Positions 21,601 to 34,292 of a stretch of DNA of 64,000 bases are shown here, piece by piece (the stretch's first letter is position 1; every line of letters starts with the position of its first letter). A program made the position numbers and the translations under genes. The notes beneath the pieces are model-generated. The model worked only from the letters and a program-made list of their open reading frames with translations, was not told where the DNA came from and searched no databases. The stretch is from assembly GCA_037013495.1 (NCBI GenBank), contig CM072803.1:57611627-57675626 (forward strand). The letters are read 5' to 3'. The stretch comes from Hippophae tibetana. Lineage: Eukaryota > Streptophyta > Magnoliopsida > Rosales > Elaeagnaceae.

Positions 21601-24600
21601 GCCTCTGATCACGTGTGCTGGTCTCTGCATGCAACCGGATTTTGCTCCAATCAGAAGCTGTCACGTGTCCGCCTGAATCCTTTCCTCGAATCCAAAGCTG
21701 CCACGTGTCCCACTAAATTTTAAGCCAATCATGTTATGACACGTGTCATGTTTTGATGAGCGCGAAAGCGCAAGATCACACCCACGTGCAGCCGTTGTTC
21801 CCCTGCGGACAATCCATCGTGGCCCGTTTCCCGCAGCCAATCAGAAGTTGCCACGTGTTCGCATTCATTCCTTTCAGCGAATGAGACGCTGACACGTGGC
21901 ATGCATAATGAATTAAAAATTGCAAAATCAGCGCCCTGTTTCACTCGTGAATTTAATTAATATTTTCGATATCGAATTTCGATACACGTTATTTTATTTT
22001 TCGATACAAAATTATTACGCGATTTTATAAAAAAATAAAATAAAAAATGTAATAATTTAGATGTATTATTTTTAGCTATAATGTTATTAAAGATATATCA
22101 ATTAATAGTTAAATATAAAATAATTTTATCTTAAATGAAAAGGATGAACCTGCCATCCTTTACTCTATGTATAGTTGTGCCTCCTTATTATTTACCAAAA
22201 TGGTTCGGTGTTCTTTTTCTCATCAACTGCGATGAATAAAAAATTTCTTAATTCCACCAAGCATAGGGGCACCTACTTGGATCATGTGACGTTCTAAGAA
22301 CAAATTATGCGTAGGATTCCCAATTTTAGTGCAACTATTAAAGTATTGAGAACAAAACTCAATGGCCAATTGATAACTGTATTTTATATAGTTATTTTCA
22401 CCTATTTTGTTAATAAAATTGCAATGTACTTAATGTTTTTAATTAGTTCATTTTAGTTTAATAAATTAGTATTTAATGTGTTTTATATTTTTGTATGAAA
22501 ATTAAATAATTTGTATCGAAAGCGTACTTAATTGCAAATTTGTGGCCAAAAATATAATTTTAGATTAAAGAGTGTTTAATTGCAATTCATAAAAGTCGAA
22601 AATATAATTTAAATTAAATTCGGGCTTGATTTTAATTATTAAAAGTTTAAAATTTTAATTTAAATTAGAAAAGGGCTAAACTATAATTAAAGAAAGTTGA
22701 AAATGTAATTTGAATTAAACTTGTGGGCCAAAATGAAATTTATTAAAGTTGATTTCTTTGCGCAGGAGAGAAGATACCACGCGCCATATACGACGCGCGA
22801 AACGTGGCCGTCCGATCATACACGCAAAGGCGAGGATGCGCGCGTATCCAGCAAACCTGAGCAAAGCAAGTGGGTTCTCATTCTATCAGACACGCAGCTC
22901 GGCGCCCGAGTGGGGCCCACCTGCCACGCAGGCCGACGTGCAGGTGAGACCCACCTCTTTGACCCGTCCAGCCGCTGTACCCCACGTACGCGCGCCTCTG
23001 ATCACGTGGGCTGGTCTCTGCATGCAACCGGATTTTGCTCCAATCAGAAGCTGTCACGTGTCCGCCTGAATCCTTTCCTCGAATCCAAAGCTGCCACGTG
23101 TCCCACTAAATTTTAAGCCAATCATGTTATGACACGTGTCATGTTTTGATGAGCGCGAAAGCGCAAGATCACACCCACGTGCAGCCGTTGTTCCCCTGCG
23201 GACAATCCATCGTGGCCCGTTTCCCGCAGCCAATCAGAAGTTGCCACGTGTTCGCATTCATTCCTTTCAGCGAATGAGACGCTGACACGTGGCATGCATA
23301 ATGAATTAAAAAATGCAGAATCAGCGCCCTGTCTCACGCGTGAATTTAATTAATATTTTCGATATCGAATTTCGATACACGTTATTTTATTTTTCGATAC
23401 AAAATTATTACGCGATTTTATAAAAAAATAAAATAAAAAATGTAATAATTTAGATGTATTATTTTTAGCTATAATGTTATTAAGGATATATCAATTAATA
23501 GTTAAATATAAAATAATTTTATCTTAAATGAAAAGGATGAACCTGCCATCCTTTACTCTATGTATAGTTGTGCCTCCTTATTATTTACCAAAATGGTTCG
23601 GTGTTCTTTTTCTCATCAACTGCGATGAATAAAAAATTTCTTAATTCCACCAAGCATAGGGTCACCTACTTGGATCATGTGACGTTCTAAGAACAAATTA
23701 TGCGTAGGATTCCCAATTTTAGTGCAACTATTAAAGTATTGAGAACAAAACTCAATGGCCAATTGATAACTGTATTTTATATAGTTATTTTCACCTATTT
23801 TGTTAATAAAATTGCAATGTTCTTAATGTTTTTAATTAGTTCATTTTAGTTTAATAAATTAGTATTTAATGTGTTTTATATTTTTGTATGAAAATTAAAT
23901 AATTTGTATCGAAAGCGTACTTAATTGCAAATTTGTGGCCAAAAATATAATTTTAGATTAAAGAGTGTTTAATTGCAATTCATAAAAGTCGAAAATATAA
24001 TTTAAATTAAATTCGGGCTTTATTTTAATTATTAAAAGTTTAAAATTTTAATTTAAATTAGAAAAGGGCTAAACTATAATTAAAGAAAGTTGAAAATGTA
24101 ATTTGAATTAAATTTGTGGGCCAAAATGAAATTTATTAAAGTTGATTTCTTTGCGGAGGAGAGAAGATACCACGCGCCATATACGACGCGCGAAACGTGG
24201 CCGTCAGATCATACACGCAACGGCGAGGATGCGCGCGTATCCAGCAAACCTGACCAAAGCAAGTGGGTTCTCATTCTATCAGACAAGCAGCTCGGCGCCC
24301 GAGTGGGGCCCACCTGCCACGCAGGCCGACGTGCAGGTGGGACCCACCTCTTTGACGGGTCCAGCCGCTGTACCCCACGTACGTGCGCCTCTGATCACGT
24401 GTGCTGGTCTCTGCATGCAACCGGATTTTGCTCCAATCAGAAGCTGTCACGTGTCCGCCTGAATCCTTTCCTCGAATCCAAAGCTGCCACGTGTCCCACT
24501 AAATTTTAAGCCAATCATGTTATGACACGTGTCATGTTTTCATGAGCGCGAAAGCACAAGATCACACCCACGTGCAGCCGTTGTTCCCCTGCGGACAATC

Positions 24601-27600
24601 CATCGTGGCCCGTTTCCCGCAGCCCATAGAAGTTGCCACGTGTTCGCATTAATTCCTTTCAGCGAATCAGACGCTGACACGTGGCATGCATAATGAATTA
24701 AAAAATGCAAAATCAGCGCCCTGTCTCACGCGTGAATTTAATTAATATTTTCGATATCGAATTTCGATACACGTTATTTTATTTTTCGATACAAAATTAT
24801 TACGCGATTTTATAAAAAAATAAAATAAAAAATGTAATAATTTAGATGTATTATTTTTAGCTATAATGTTATTAAAGATATATCAATTAATAGTTAAATA
24901 TAAAATAATTTTATCTTAAATGAAAAGGATGAACCTCCCATCCTTTACTCTATGTATAGTTGTGCCTCCTTATTATTTACCAAAATGGTTCGGTGTTCTT
25001 TTTCTCATCAACTGCGATCAATAAAAAATTTCTTAATTCTACCAAGCATAGGGTTACCTACTTGGATCATGTGACGTTCTAAGAACAAATTATGCGTAGG
25101 ATTCCCAATTTTAGTGCAACTATTAAAGTATTGAGAACAAAACTCAATGGCCAATTGATAACTGTATTTTATATAGTTATTTTCACCTATTTTATTAATT
25201 AAAATTGCAATGTTCTTAATGTTTTTAATTAGTTCATTTTAGTTTAATAAATTAGTATTTAATGTGTTTTATATTTTTGTATGAAAATTAAATAATTTGT
25301 ATCGAAAGCGTAGTTAATTGCAAATTTGTGGCCAAAAATATAATTTTAGATTAAAGAGTGTTTAATTGCAATTCATAAAAGTCGAAAATATAATTTAAAT
25401 TAAATTCGGGCTTGATTTTAATTATTAATAGTTTAAAATTTTAATTTAAATTAGAAAAGTGCTAAACTATAATTAAAGAAAGTTGAAAATGTAATTTGAA
25501 TTAAACTTGTGGGCCAAAATGAAATTTATTAAAGTTGATTGCTTTGCGCAGGAGAGAAGATACCACGCGCCATATACGACGCGCGAAACGTGGCCGTCCG
25601 ATCATACACGCAACGGCGAGGATGCGCGCGTATCCAGCAAACCTGACCAAAGCAAGTGGGTTCTCATTCTATCAGACAAGCAGCTCGGCGCCCGAGTGGG
25701 GCCCACCTGCCACGCAGGCCGACGTGCAGGTGGGACCCACCTCTTTGACGCGTGCAGCCGCTGTACCCCACGTACGCGCGCCTCTGATCACGTGTGCTGG
25801 TCTCTGCATGCAACCGGATTTTGCTCCAATCAGAAGCTGTCACGTGTCCGCCTGAATCCTTTCCTCGAATCCAAAGCTGCCACGTGTCCCACTAAATTTT
25901 AAGCCAATCATGTTATGACACGTGTCATGTTTTCATGAGCGCGAAAGCGCAAGATCACACCCACGTGCAGCCGTTGTTCCCCTGCGGACAATCCATCGTG
26001 GCCCGTTTCCCGCAGCCAATCAGAAGTTGCCACGTGTTCGCATTCATTCCTTTCAGCGAATTAGACGCTGACACGTGGCATGCATAATGAATTAAAAAAT
26101 TCAGAATCAGCGCCCTGTCTCACGCGTGAATTTAATTAATATTTTCGATATCGAATTTCGATACACGTTATTTTATTTTTCGATACAAAATTATTACGCG
26201 ATTTTATAAAAAAATAAAATAAAAAATGTAATAATTTAGATGTATTATTTTTAGCTATAATGTTATTAAAGATATATCAATTAATAGTTAAATATAAAAT
26301 AATTTTATCTTAAATGAAAAGGATGAACCTGCCATCCTTTACTCTATGTATAGTTATGCCTCCTTATTATTTACCAAAATGGTTCGGTGTTCTTTTTCTC
26401 ATCAACTGCGATGAATAAAAAATTTCTTAATTCCACCAAGCATAGGGTCACCTACTTGGATCATGTGACGTTCTAAGAACAAATTATGCGTAGGATTCCC
26501 AATTTTAGTGCAACTATTAAAGTATTGAGAACAAAACTCAATGGCCAATTGATAACTGTATTTTATATAGTTATTTTCACCTATTTTATTAATTAAAATT
26601 GGAATGTTCTTAATGTTTTTAATTAGTTCATTTTAGTTTAATAAATTAGTATTTAATGTGTTTTATATTTTTGTATGAAAATTAAATAATTTGTATCGAA
26701 AGCGTACTTAATTGTAAATTTGTGCCCAAAAATATAATTTTAGATTAAAGAGTGTTTAATTGCAATTCATAAAAGTCGAAAATATAATTTAAATTAAATT
26801 CGGGCTTGATTTTAATTATTAAAAGTTTAAAATTTTAATTTAAATTAGAAAAGGGCTAAACTATAATTAAAGAAAGTTGAAAATGTAATTTGAATTAAAC
26901 TTGTGGGCCAAAATGAAATTTATTAAAGTTGATTTCTTTGCGCAGGAGAGAAGATACCACGCGCCATATACGACGCGCGAAACGTGGCCGTCAGATCATA
27001 CACGCAACGGCGAGGATGCGCGCGTATCCAGCAAACTTGACCAAAGCAAGTGGGTTCTCATTCTATCAGACACGCAGCTCGGCGCCCGAGTGGGGCCCAC
27101 CTGCCACGCAGGCCGACGTGCAGGTGGGACCCACCTCTTTGACGGGTCCAGCCGCTGTACCCCACGTACGCGCGCCTCTGATCACGTGTGCTGGTCTCTG
27201 CATGCAACCGGATTTTGCTCCAATCAGAAGCTGTCACGTGTCCGCCTGAATCCTTTCCTCGAATCCAAAGCTGCCACGTGTCCCACTAAATTTTAAGCCA
27301 ATCATGTTATGACACGTGTCATGTTTTCATGAGCGCGAAAGCGCAAGATCACACCCACGTGCAGCCGTTGTTCCCCTGCGGACAATCCATCGTGGCCCGT
27401 TTCCCGCAGCCAATCAGAAGTTGCCACGTGTTCGCATTCATTCCTTTCAGCGAATTAGACGCGGACACGTGGCTTGCATAATGAATTAAAAAATGCAGAA
27501 TCAGCGCCCTGTCTCACGCGTGAATTTAATTAATATTTTTGATATCGAATTTCGATACACGTTATTTTATTTTTCGATACAAAATTATTACGCGATTTTA

Positions 27601-29336
27601 TAAAAAAATAAAATAAAAAATGTAATAATTTAGATGTATTATTTTTAGCTATAATGTTATTAAAGATATATCAATTAATAGTTAAATATAAAATAATTTT
27701 ATCTTAAATGAAAAGGATGAACCTGCCATCCTTTACTCTATGTATAGTTGTGCCTCCTTATTATTTACCAAAATGGTTCGGTGTTCTTTTTCTCATCAAC
27801 TGCGATCAATAAAAAATTTCTTAATTCCAGCAAGCATAGGGTCACCTACTTGGATCATGTGACGTTCTAAGAACAAATTATGCGTAGGATTCCCAATTTT
27901 AGTGCAACTATTAAAGTATTGAGAACAAAACTCAATGGCCAATTGATAACTGTATTTTATATAGTTATTTTCACCTATTTTATGAATTAAAATTGGAATG
28001 TTCTTAATGTTTTTAATTAGTTCATTTTAGTTTAATAAATTAGTATTTAATGTGTTTTATATTTTTGTATGAAAATTAAATAATTTGTATCGAAAGCGTA
28101 CTTAATTGCAAATTGGTGGCCAAAAATATAATTTTAGATTGAAGAGTGTTTAATTGCAATTTATAAAAGTCGAAAATATAATTTAAATTAAATTCGGGCT
28201 TGATTTTAATTATTAAAAGTTTAAAATTTTAATTTAAATTAGAAAAGGGCTAAACTATAATTAAAGAAAGTTGAAAATGTAATTTGAATTAAACTTGTGG
28301 GCCAAAATGAAATTTATTAAAGTTGATTTCTTTGCGCAGGAGAGAAGATACCACGCGCCATATACGACGCGCGAAACGTGGCCGTCCGATCATACACGCA
28401 AAGGCGAGGATGCGCGCGTATCCAGCAAACCTGAGCAAAGCAAGTGGGTTCTCATTCTATCAGACACGCAGCTCGGCGCCCGAGTGGGGCCCACCTGCCA
28501 CGCAGGCCGACGTGCAGGTGAGACCCACCTCTTTGACCCGTCCAGCCGCTGTACCCCACGTACGCGCGCCTCTGATCACGTGGGCTGGTCTCTGCATGCA
28601 ACCGGATTTTGCTCCAATCAGAAGCTGTCACGTGTCCGCCTGAATCCTTTCCTCGAATCCAAAGCTGCCACGTGTCCCACTAAATTTTAAGCCAATCATG
28701 TTATGACACGTGTCATGTTTTGATGAGCGCGAAAGCGCAAGATCACACCCACGTGCAGCCGTTGTTCCCCTGCGGACAATCCATCGTGGCCCGTTTCCCG
28801 CAGCCAATCAGAAGTTGCCACGTGTTCGCATTCATTCCTTTCAGCGAATTAGACGCTGACACGTGGCATGCATAATGAATTAAAAAATGCAGAATCAGCG
28901 CCCTGTCTCACGCGTGAATTTAATTAATATTTTCGATATCGAATTTCGATACACGTTATTTTATTTTTCGATACAAAATTATTACGCGATTTTATAAAAA
29001 AATAAAATAAAAAATGTAATAATTTAGATGTATTGTTTTTGGCTATAATGTTATTAAAGATATATCAATTAATAGTTAAATATAAAATAATTTTATCTTA
29101 AATGAAAAGGATGAACCTGCATCATTTACTCTATGTATAGTTGTGCCTCCTTATTATTTACCAAAATGGTTCGGTGTTCTTTTTCTCATCAACTGCGATC
29201 AATAAAAAATTTCTTAATTCCAGCAAGCATAGGGTTACCTACTTGGATCATGTGACGTTCTAAGAACAAATTATGCGTAGGATTCCCAATTTCAGTGCAA
29301 CTATTAAAGTATTCAGAACAAAACTCAATGGCCAAT
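18664..29336. repeat. Tandem array of 1393-bp chimeric units, right part
   Basis: The array resumes after the Athila element, completing the interrupted unit. The landmark ATG recurs at 19946, 21340, 22733, 24126, 25519, 26913 and 28307, always 1393 or 1394 bp apart. Joined across the insertion, the interval is also 1393 bp. Units differ by scattered substitutions and single-base indels. The array ends at 29336. There the TNP2 fragment, which in every other unit is followed by the LTR start (TGATAACTG), instead continues into the neighbouring CACTA transposase gene. Confidence 0.95.
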
Positions 29337-31681
29337 TCAATAATGTAACGTTCCACCATGCATCATTCAAGTTGATTTCTGTTATTTACATATCAATTAA
29401 GGAATTGCATGTATCTCTCAAAAGGATACATCTATCTTATGTAAGTAGGACCACACAATTGAACCTCTTGAACTAAATGAACACACAATTGAATCATTAT
29501 ATCGAAGAAAGAAGGAGGAATTTGTTTTTCAATTAGACAAATTCTCTACAACATTTTTCTATTAAGAGTTTAAATCACCAATTTATAAAGATTTCTTGCA
29601 TATTGTATTGAAGAATGATCAAAGAAAAATTATTAATAACCATACATGTTTTATAAGAATTGACCTAATGGAAACTGGCAATAACTGTTGCATTAAGATA
29701 TGACAGTCATGTGATTTTAATCCATAAAGTTTCTTATCATTTATAGACACAAAATTTCTTAAGTTTAATGAGTAACCATCAGGAATTTTCACACCCGCCA
29801 AACATTTAAAATACACATCCCTCTGTTTTGTTGACATTGTATAAGATGTTGGTGGCAAGTATGTTCGATACTTATCATTTTTTACTCTTGGTGCCAATTC
29901 AAGTCGTATGCCTAGTTTCTTTAAATCGAATCTTGCTTTAATTCTATCCTTCCTTTTTCCAGGTATATTAAGTAATGTACCAATCAAGCTCTCACATACA
30001 TTTTTCTCAATGTGCATGACGTCTAAGATGTGACAAATGTGTAGGTCTTTCCAATAAGGTAATTCCTAAAATATTGATTTTTTATTCCAACAACCATGAT
30101 CTACTGATTCAGTAACATTTTCATTTTTACCCCTTTTATTAGTTGACCTCTTTTGTTTCCCTTCATTAGTGATTATTCTTTTTTTCATCTTTGCATATCG
30201 TTTAAATCGCATACTATTCAATTGCCTAATTATCTCAAAACCTCGCAAAGGTCAAGGTGTAGGATCATGATCTTCTTTACCATTGAACGATTTGTTTTGG
30301 TATCTAAACTTGTGTCCAGATGAAAAAAAAACTTCTATTTCCTCTAAAAGATATTTTTCGTCAGTGAACAAGATAAGTTGCAGAAGTGCCATCACTACAT
30401 ATAAGGCATCTCATATAACATTTTGTTGCATGTCGTGATAAGTTCCTATAGGAAGGAAAATCATTAATTATCCATAAATGACAAGATACTTTAACTAGGG
30501 AGGATCCTACGCATAAAAAAATCTTATTTATATGCATTGTCAACATTTACATCATCATTTCACAACGTCTTTAAATAATCTATTAGAGGCTGCAAATATA
30601 CATCAATATCAACACAGGGTTGTTTCGGTCCTAAGATTAATAATGTTAGCATCATGATTTTGTTTTCATACATAACTAGGGAGGAAGGTTGTATGTTACC
30701 ATTATTATAGGCCAACAACTATATCTACTACTAAGAGAACTGTGTGAATTCATTCCATCAGTAGCAATGGCAAGACGAAGATTCAGCGTATTAGATGCAA
30801 ATTGAGGGGATAAATTATCTACTTCTTTTCAATTTGGAGAATCAAAGGGATGACGTAGCACCTCACCATCATATCGATTATCTAAATGTCAAGTCCACAT
30901 CTATGATGTCTCTTTACTTTTGAACAACCTTTGAAAGCGAGGAATCGGAGGAAAGTACCAAAGAACCTTTACGGGCATGCCTTTCTTAAATGTTGCCTCA
31001 TTTGTAGCATGCATCCATCTCGATTCTTTACACATCGAACAATCATCTAATGTCTCATATTATTTTTTATAAATAATGCAATCATTTGGACAAGCATGAA
31101 TCTTATGATATTCCATCCAAATCAACTAAGAGATTTCTTCACTTTATACATTGAAGATGGAAATTAAATACCCTCAGGAAACATATCTATTAGTAGATTT
31201 AGTAATTATGTGAATCCCTTTTCAGAAAAACCATTTTTCCCTTCACATTGTATAAATGAACCAATCATGACATTTTAGTGTATTTCTTACATTTTGGATA
31301 CAATGGTTTTTTGGCATCTTCTAGAAGTTTTTTAAAGGTTTCGGGATCATCTTCATGTAGTTCATCTTCAACACCATGAAACATATTTTTGGTCCATAAA
31401 TTATGATAAGATGTATATAATCCACTCATATTCTTATTTATCTCTTTCCCATGAGTATTATCAATATTTTCTTCATGATAATACCAACATTTATAACTCA
31501 AAAGAATACCAATACGAATAAGGTGATACTTAACCTCGTTGACATCATGAAATCTCTCATTTTTACATTTAATACATGGGCATCAAATCATACTAATTTC
31601 ATTATTACTATTCCTACAAGCAAATTCCAAGAAACTTTCAACTCTAGATATATAGTCATGCTCAACTCTACACTTTAACAT
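29046..31681 (-). pseudogene. TNP2-type transposase, CACTA-1, broken
   Basis: Reading starts at 31681 with a transposase-associated domain (VESFLEFACRNSNNEISMI). That is followed at once by an in-frame TGA where CACTA-2 has CAA. It continues in pieces: 31265-31501 (KCWYYHEENIDNTHG), 30361-30546, 30066-30248, and 29619-30017 with the DUF4218-type tract MHIEKNVCESLIGTLLN. Multiple stops and frame changes separate the pieces. The 3' end at 29046-29336 is the segment copied in the array. TNP2 proteins bind the termini and cut CACTA elements; this copy cannot. Confidence 0.85.
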
Positions 31682-32566
31682 CCAAGATCTGTCCATTTTC
31701 TATTAATGACATTAAATATATTAAATATATATCAAACTAATATATTCCAGATATTATTATATTTGAATTTTCTAATTATTAGAATATCTATCAAAACATC
31801 ATATAAAAATAACTACAAAAAAACCAAACATAACCACTATATACACATAAATATAATTATATGGGATTGATTTTAATTACTAATAATAATATGTCATATC
31901 ATTTGAGTTGATTTCAAATTTAATATATATAAAACAAAATTTATATAAAAATTTTGTGATGACTAATTTTTTTTTAAAATAACTACACTACTTCTAACCT
32001 AAATTTTTAATGAGCATCATATTATTGAATCATTTCTTTCCCATTTCATATTAACAAAAATAAATAAATTAAAAAAAACTTAATTCACAGTCATAAATAT
32101 ATAAATTTATTTCATTATGAAAATTTATACAAAGTGTACATAATAAAAATAATAACATATATATAATACAAAACCTACATATATAATACAAAAATTTATA
32201 CACATAAATAATAACACATAATATACAAAATAAATAATAACACATAATATACAAAATAAATAAATAAATATAAATAATAAGTGCATAGGATTAATAGAAA
32301 CATTTACAAGAGTAAATGAAGTGTCAAAATGAAGGAAATGAATAAAAAAAGGTGTTTTGTATAAATTTTTTGAGTATTTTGCTAAAAAAAAAAAGAGGAT
32401 TTAGGAGATAAGTTAAAAAGGAAGAAAACCCACTAAACAGTGCTGAAATTGGTGGTCGGAAAATGAGAAAGAGTGGAAGAGGTTTTGGGTTTTTGAGGGT
32501 TATGTAGAGCTTGCAATAGTTTCTATCTGGGTAAGAAAGAAGAGAAAAAGAAATATACATGTGTGT

Positions 32567-32770
32567 AGCATCGGTTGACACGTAGGACCGATGTTACGTC
32601 CTATGTGTAGCATCGGTTCTATGTGTCAACCGATGCTACACCCAAGCATCAGTTGGCACATAAAACTGACACTACACCTAAGTATCGGTTGATACATAGA
32701 ACCGATGCTACACATAGAATTGATACTATGTTCTACAGGTAGCATATGTTCTACACATCAACCAACGCTA
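32567..32770. repeat. Subterminal palindromic repeats of CACTA-1
   Basis: Several copies of GTAGCATCGGTT and its complement AACCGATGCTAC, separated by TCTATGTGTC-like spacers, so each pair forms a palindrome. The same motif occurs near the 5' end of CACTA-2 (50298-50345 and 51121-51200). Subterminal repeats of this type are the binding sites of CACTA DNA-binding proteins. Confidence 0.8.
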
Positions 32771-32873
32771 CAATATATGTGTTTTAAGTTGGTTTTTCAA
32801 CAAACTGATTTTAAATTCATTATAAGTCATTTTTCACCAAAAAATGACTTTAAATCACGACTTAAATGACTAC

Positions 32874-32886
32874 TTTTGTAGTAGTA
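32874..32886 (-). repeat. CACTA-1 terminal inverted repeat, first base mutated
   Basis: The minus strand reads TACTACTACAAAA then GTAGTCATTTAAG. The canonical terminus, seen in CACTA-2 at 50196, is CACTACTACAAAA then TGGGTCATTAAAG. The outermost C is T here. Confidence 0.75.
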
Positions 32887-34292
32887 AGCATTATGGTTAG
32901 GAGGTAAGCTTATGTGAGAAAAGTTAACCTGGTTACTTAAGGATAAAGAATGAGTAATGGAGCTTAAGGTATGGTGAGGATAGTGTGGGGGTAAAGGGAA
33001 AGAAGGTAGAGGTAATAAACTATGGAGAGATGGAGTTGGGGATATTATGGTTAATGTTGTTTAAAGACTGATGAAAGCTCTACGATAAATCAAATATAGG
33101 GTAACATACCATATCTGTAGCAGGATAAGAATCCAAAGAGCCTATAATAGATGAGGGAAACCTATTGAACTTTGTAGAATTGGTTGGACAAAGTCAAAAA
33201 CCACAAGCTTTGGAGCTATTATTTAGCATAGCATGAAAATTCATGTGAGAGGGGATCCATTATATGCCTGAGATAAAAGAAAAGATCGTGGTAACCGAAG
33301 CATAAAATAATACCAATTCGTTTTCTAGGAATTTTTTGAAAAAAAGTTGCTATTGTAAATGGGGAAGAAGAAAGCAAAGCATCATCAAGGATGAGGCATG
33401 ACTATAAGTAAAAGGAACTAGATGCATGTGCAGTTTTATGCATATATTAGGCAGAATAAGTAAATGGATTTTAATATTTAAATGCATGAATAATATAGGA
33501 TGAAAATTATGAATTATTTCAGGTCTTCTATGAGATAGAAATATGTTGGTCGATATCATGTTGGCCAACAACAAGAAAAATAAATAGGCATTCAAAGTGC
33601 TTGCGGTGAGAAGAAAGAAAAAAAAAAGTCAAAACATTTGGGCTGTTTGTCTCCACGCAAAATATGGCTTGAATGGTGGAAGGCCTTAGTTTCAATCTTA
33701 ATTTACATCAAGTTGAGAGAAAGAAAAATACAGAGAGCAGAGAATATAGATAGTTTTGTCAGAGGAAAAATGGAAGCCAATTTGTGAAGTTATACCCATA
33801 AATTGAAGATACATATTTATTGTATTTTTGTGAGAGATCTACCTAAATGTGAAGTTTGTAATCCCATTTTATTATAGTGAAATTTTTAAGTGACTTACGA
33901 GTCCTATGGTTGTTACTTTTATTTTGGGAAGGTTTTCCACTCTAAAAACTGTGTTATTTTTTTTCTTTTTTGGTTTGGGAAATTATTTTGGGTATTACTA
34001 TTCACATAGTACTATTCACATAGTACTATTCATATATACGATACTATTTTTTCGGTAGGTACTATTCATAGAGTATTATTCACATATACGGTACTGTTCT
34101 ATTGGTAGGTACTGTTATGTCGGCAAGTACTATTTGGTAGGCACTATTCATCAAATACTATTCGCATAATACTATTCATCGTCAGAAAAGTACCAAGTTT
34201 GGCGAAACCTGTTCATTGACGATTCAAATGTAGGAGATCATAGGTAATATGATAAATTTTACCGCATTTAATTATTAATTTGGAAGTCGAAG
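32887..34292 (+). other. Flank, then probable 5' LTR/leader of copia-1
   Basis: 32887-33600 shows no gene. 33620-33990 has the look of a Tork-type copia R/U5: TGTGAGAGATCTACC, CCCATTTTATTATAGTG, GGGAAGGTTTTCCAC and AACTGTGTTATT in that order. From 33993 to about 34190 a short repeat, TACTATTCAcatag with variants, recurs about ten times. I could not find clean LTR ends or a tRNA-Met primer site, so boundaries are open. Confidence 0.5.
33993..34185. repeat. ACTATTCAC short tandem repeats
   Basis: Variants of GTACTATTCACATA repeat irregularly, interspersed with TCGGTAGGTACT. They lie just upstream of the copia-1 gag start, where similar repeats occur in Tork-like leaders. Confidence 0.75.

Larger units (their letters stand above)
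29046..32886 (-). mobile_element. Degenerate CACTA (En/Spm) transposon, CACTA-1
   Basis: A minus-strand CACTA element. Its 5' terminus is at 32886 (TACTACTACAAAA, against the canonical CACTACTACAAAA), with subterminal repeats at 32567-32770 and a broken TNP2 gene at 29046-31681. Its 3' part is not intact: from 29336 leftwards the TNP2 sequence is the fragment that was amplified in the tandem array. It belongs to the same family as CACTA-2, with near-identical protein tracts such as MHIEKNVCESLIGTLLNI. 31682-32566 is 5' untranslated sequence and possible intron, AT-rich with no other feature. Confidence 0.85.

Noticed and set aside
1..29336. CRISPR-like or bacterial satellite explanation for the regular repeats
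   Set aside because: Units are 1393 bp with no short repeat/spacer pattern, and the surroundings are plainly plant nuclear DNA.
32324..32581. 85-codon minus ORF near the CACTA-1 5' end
   Set aside because: Falls in the 5' untranslated and subterminal region. F/L/S-rich translation of T-rich DNA, with no matching frame at the same place in CACTA-2.
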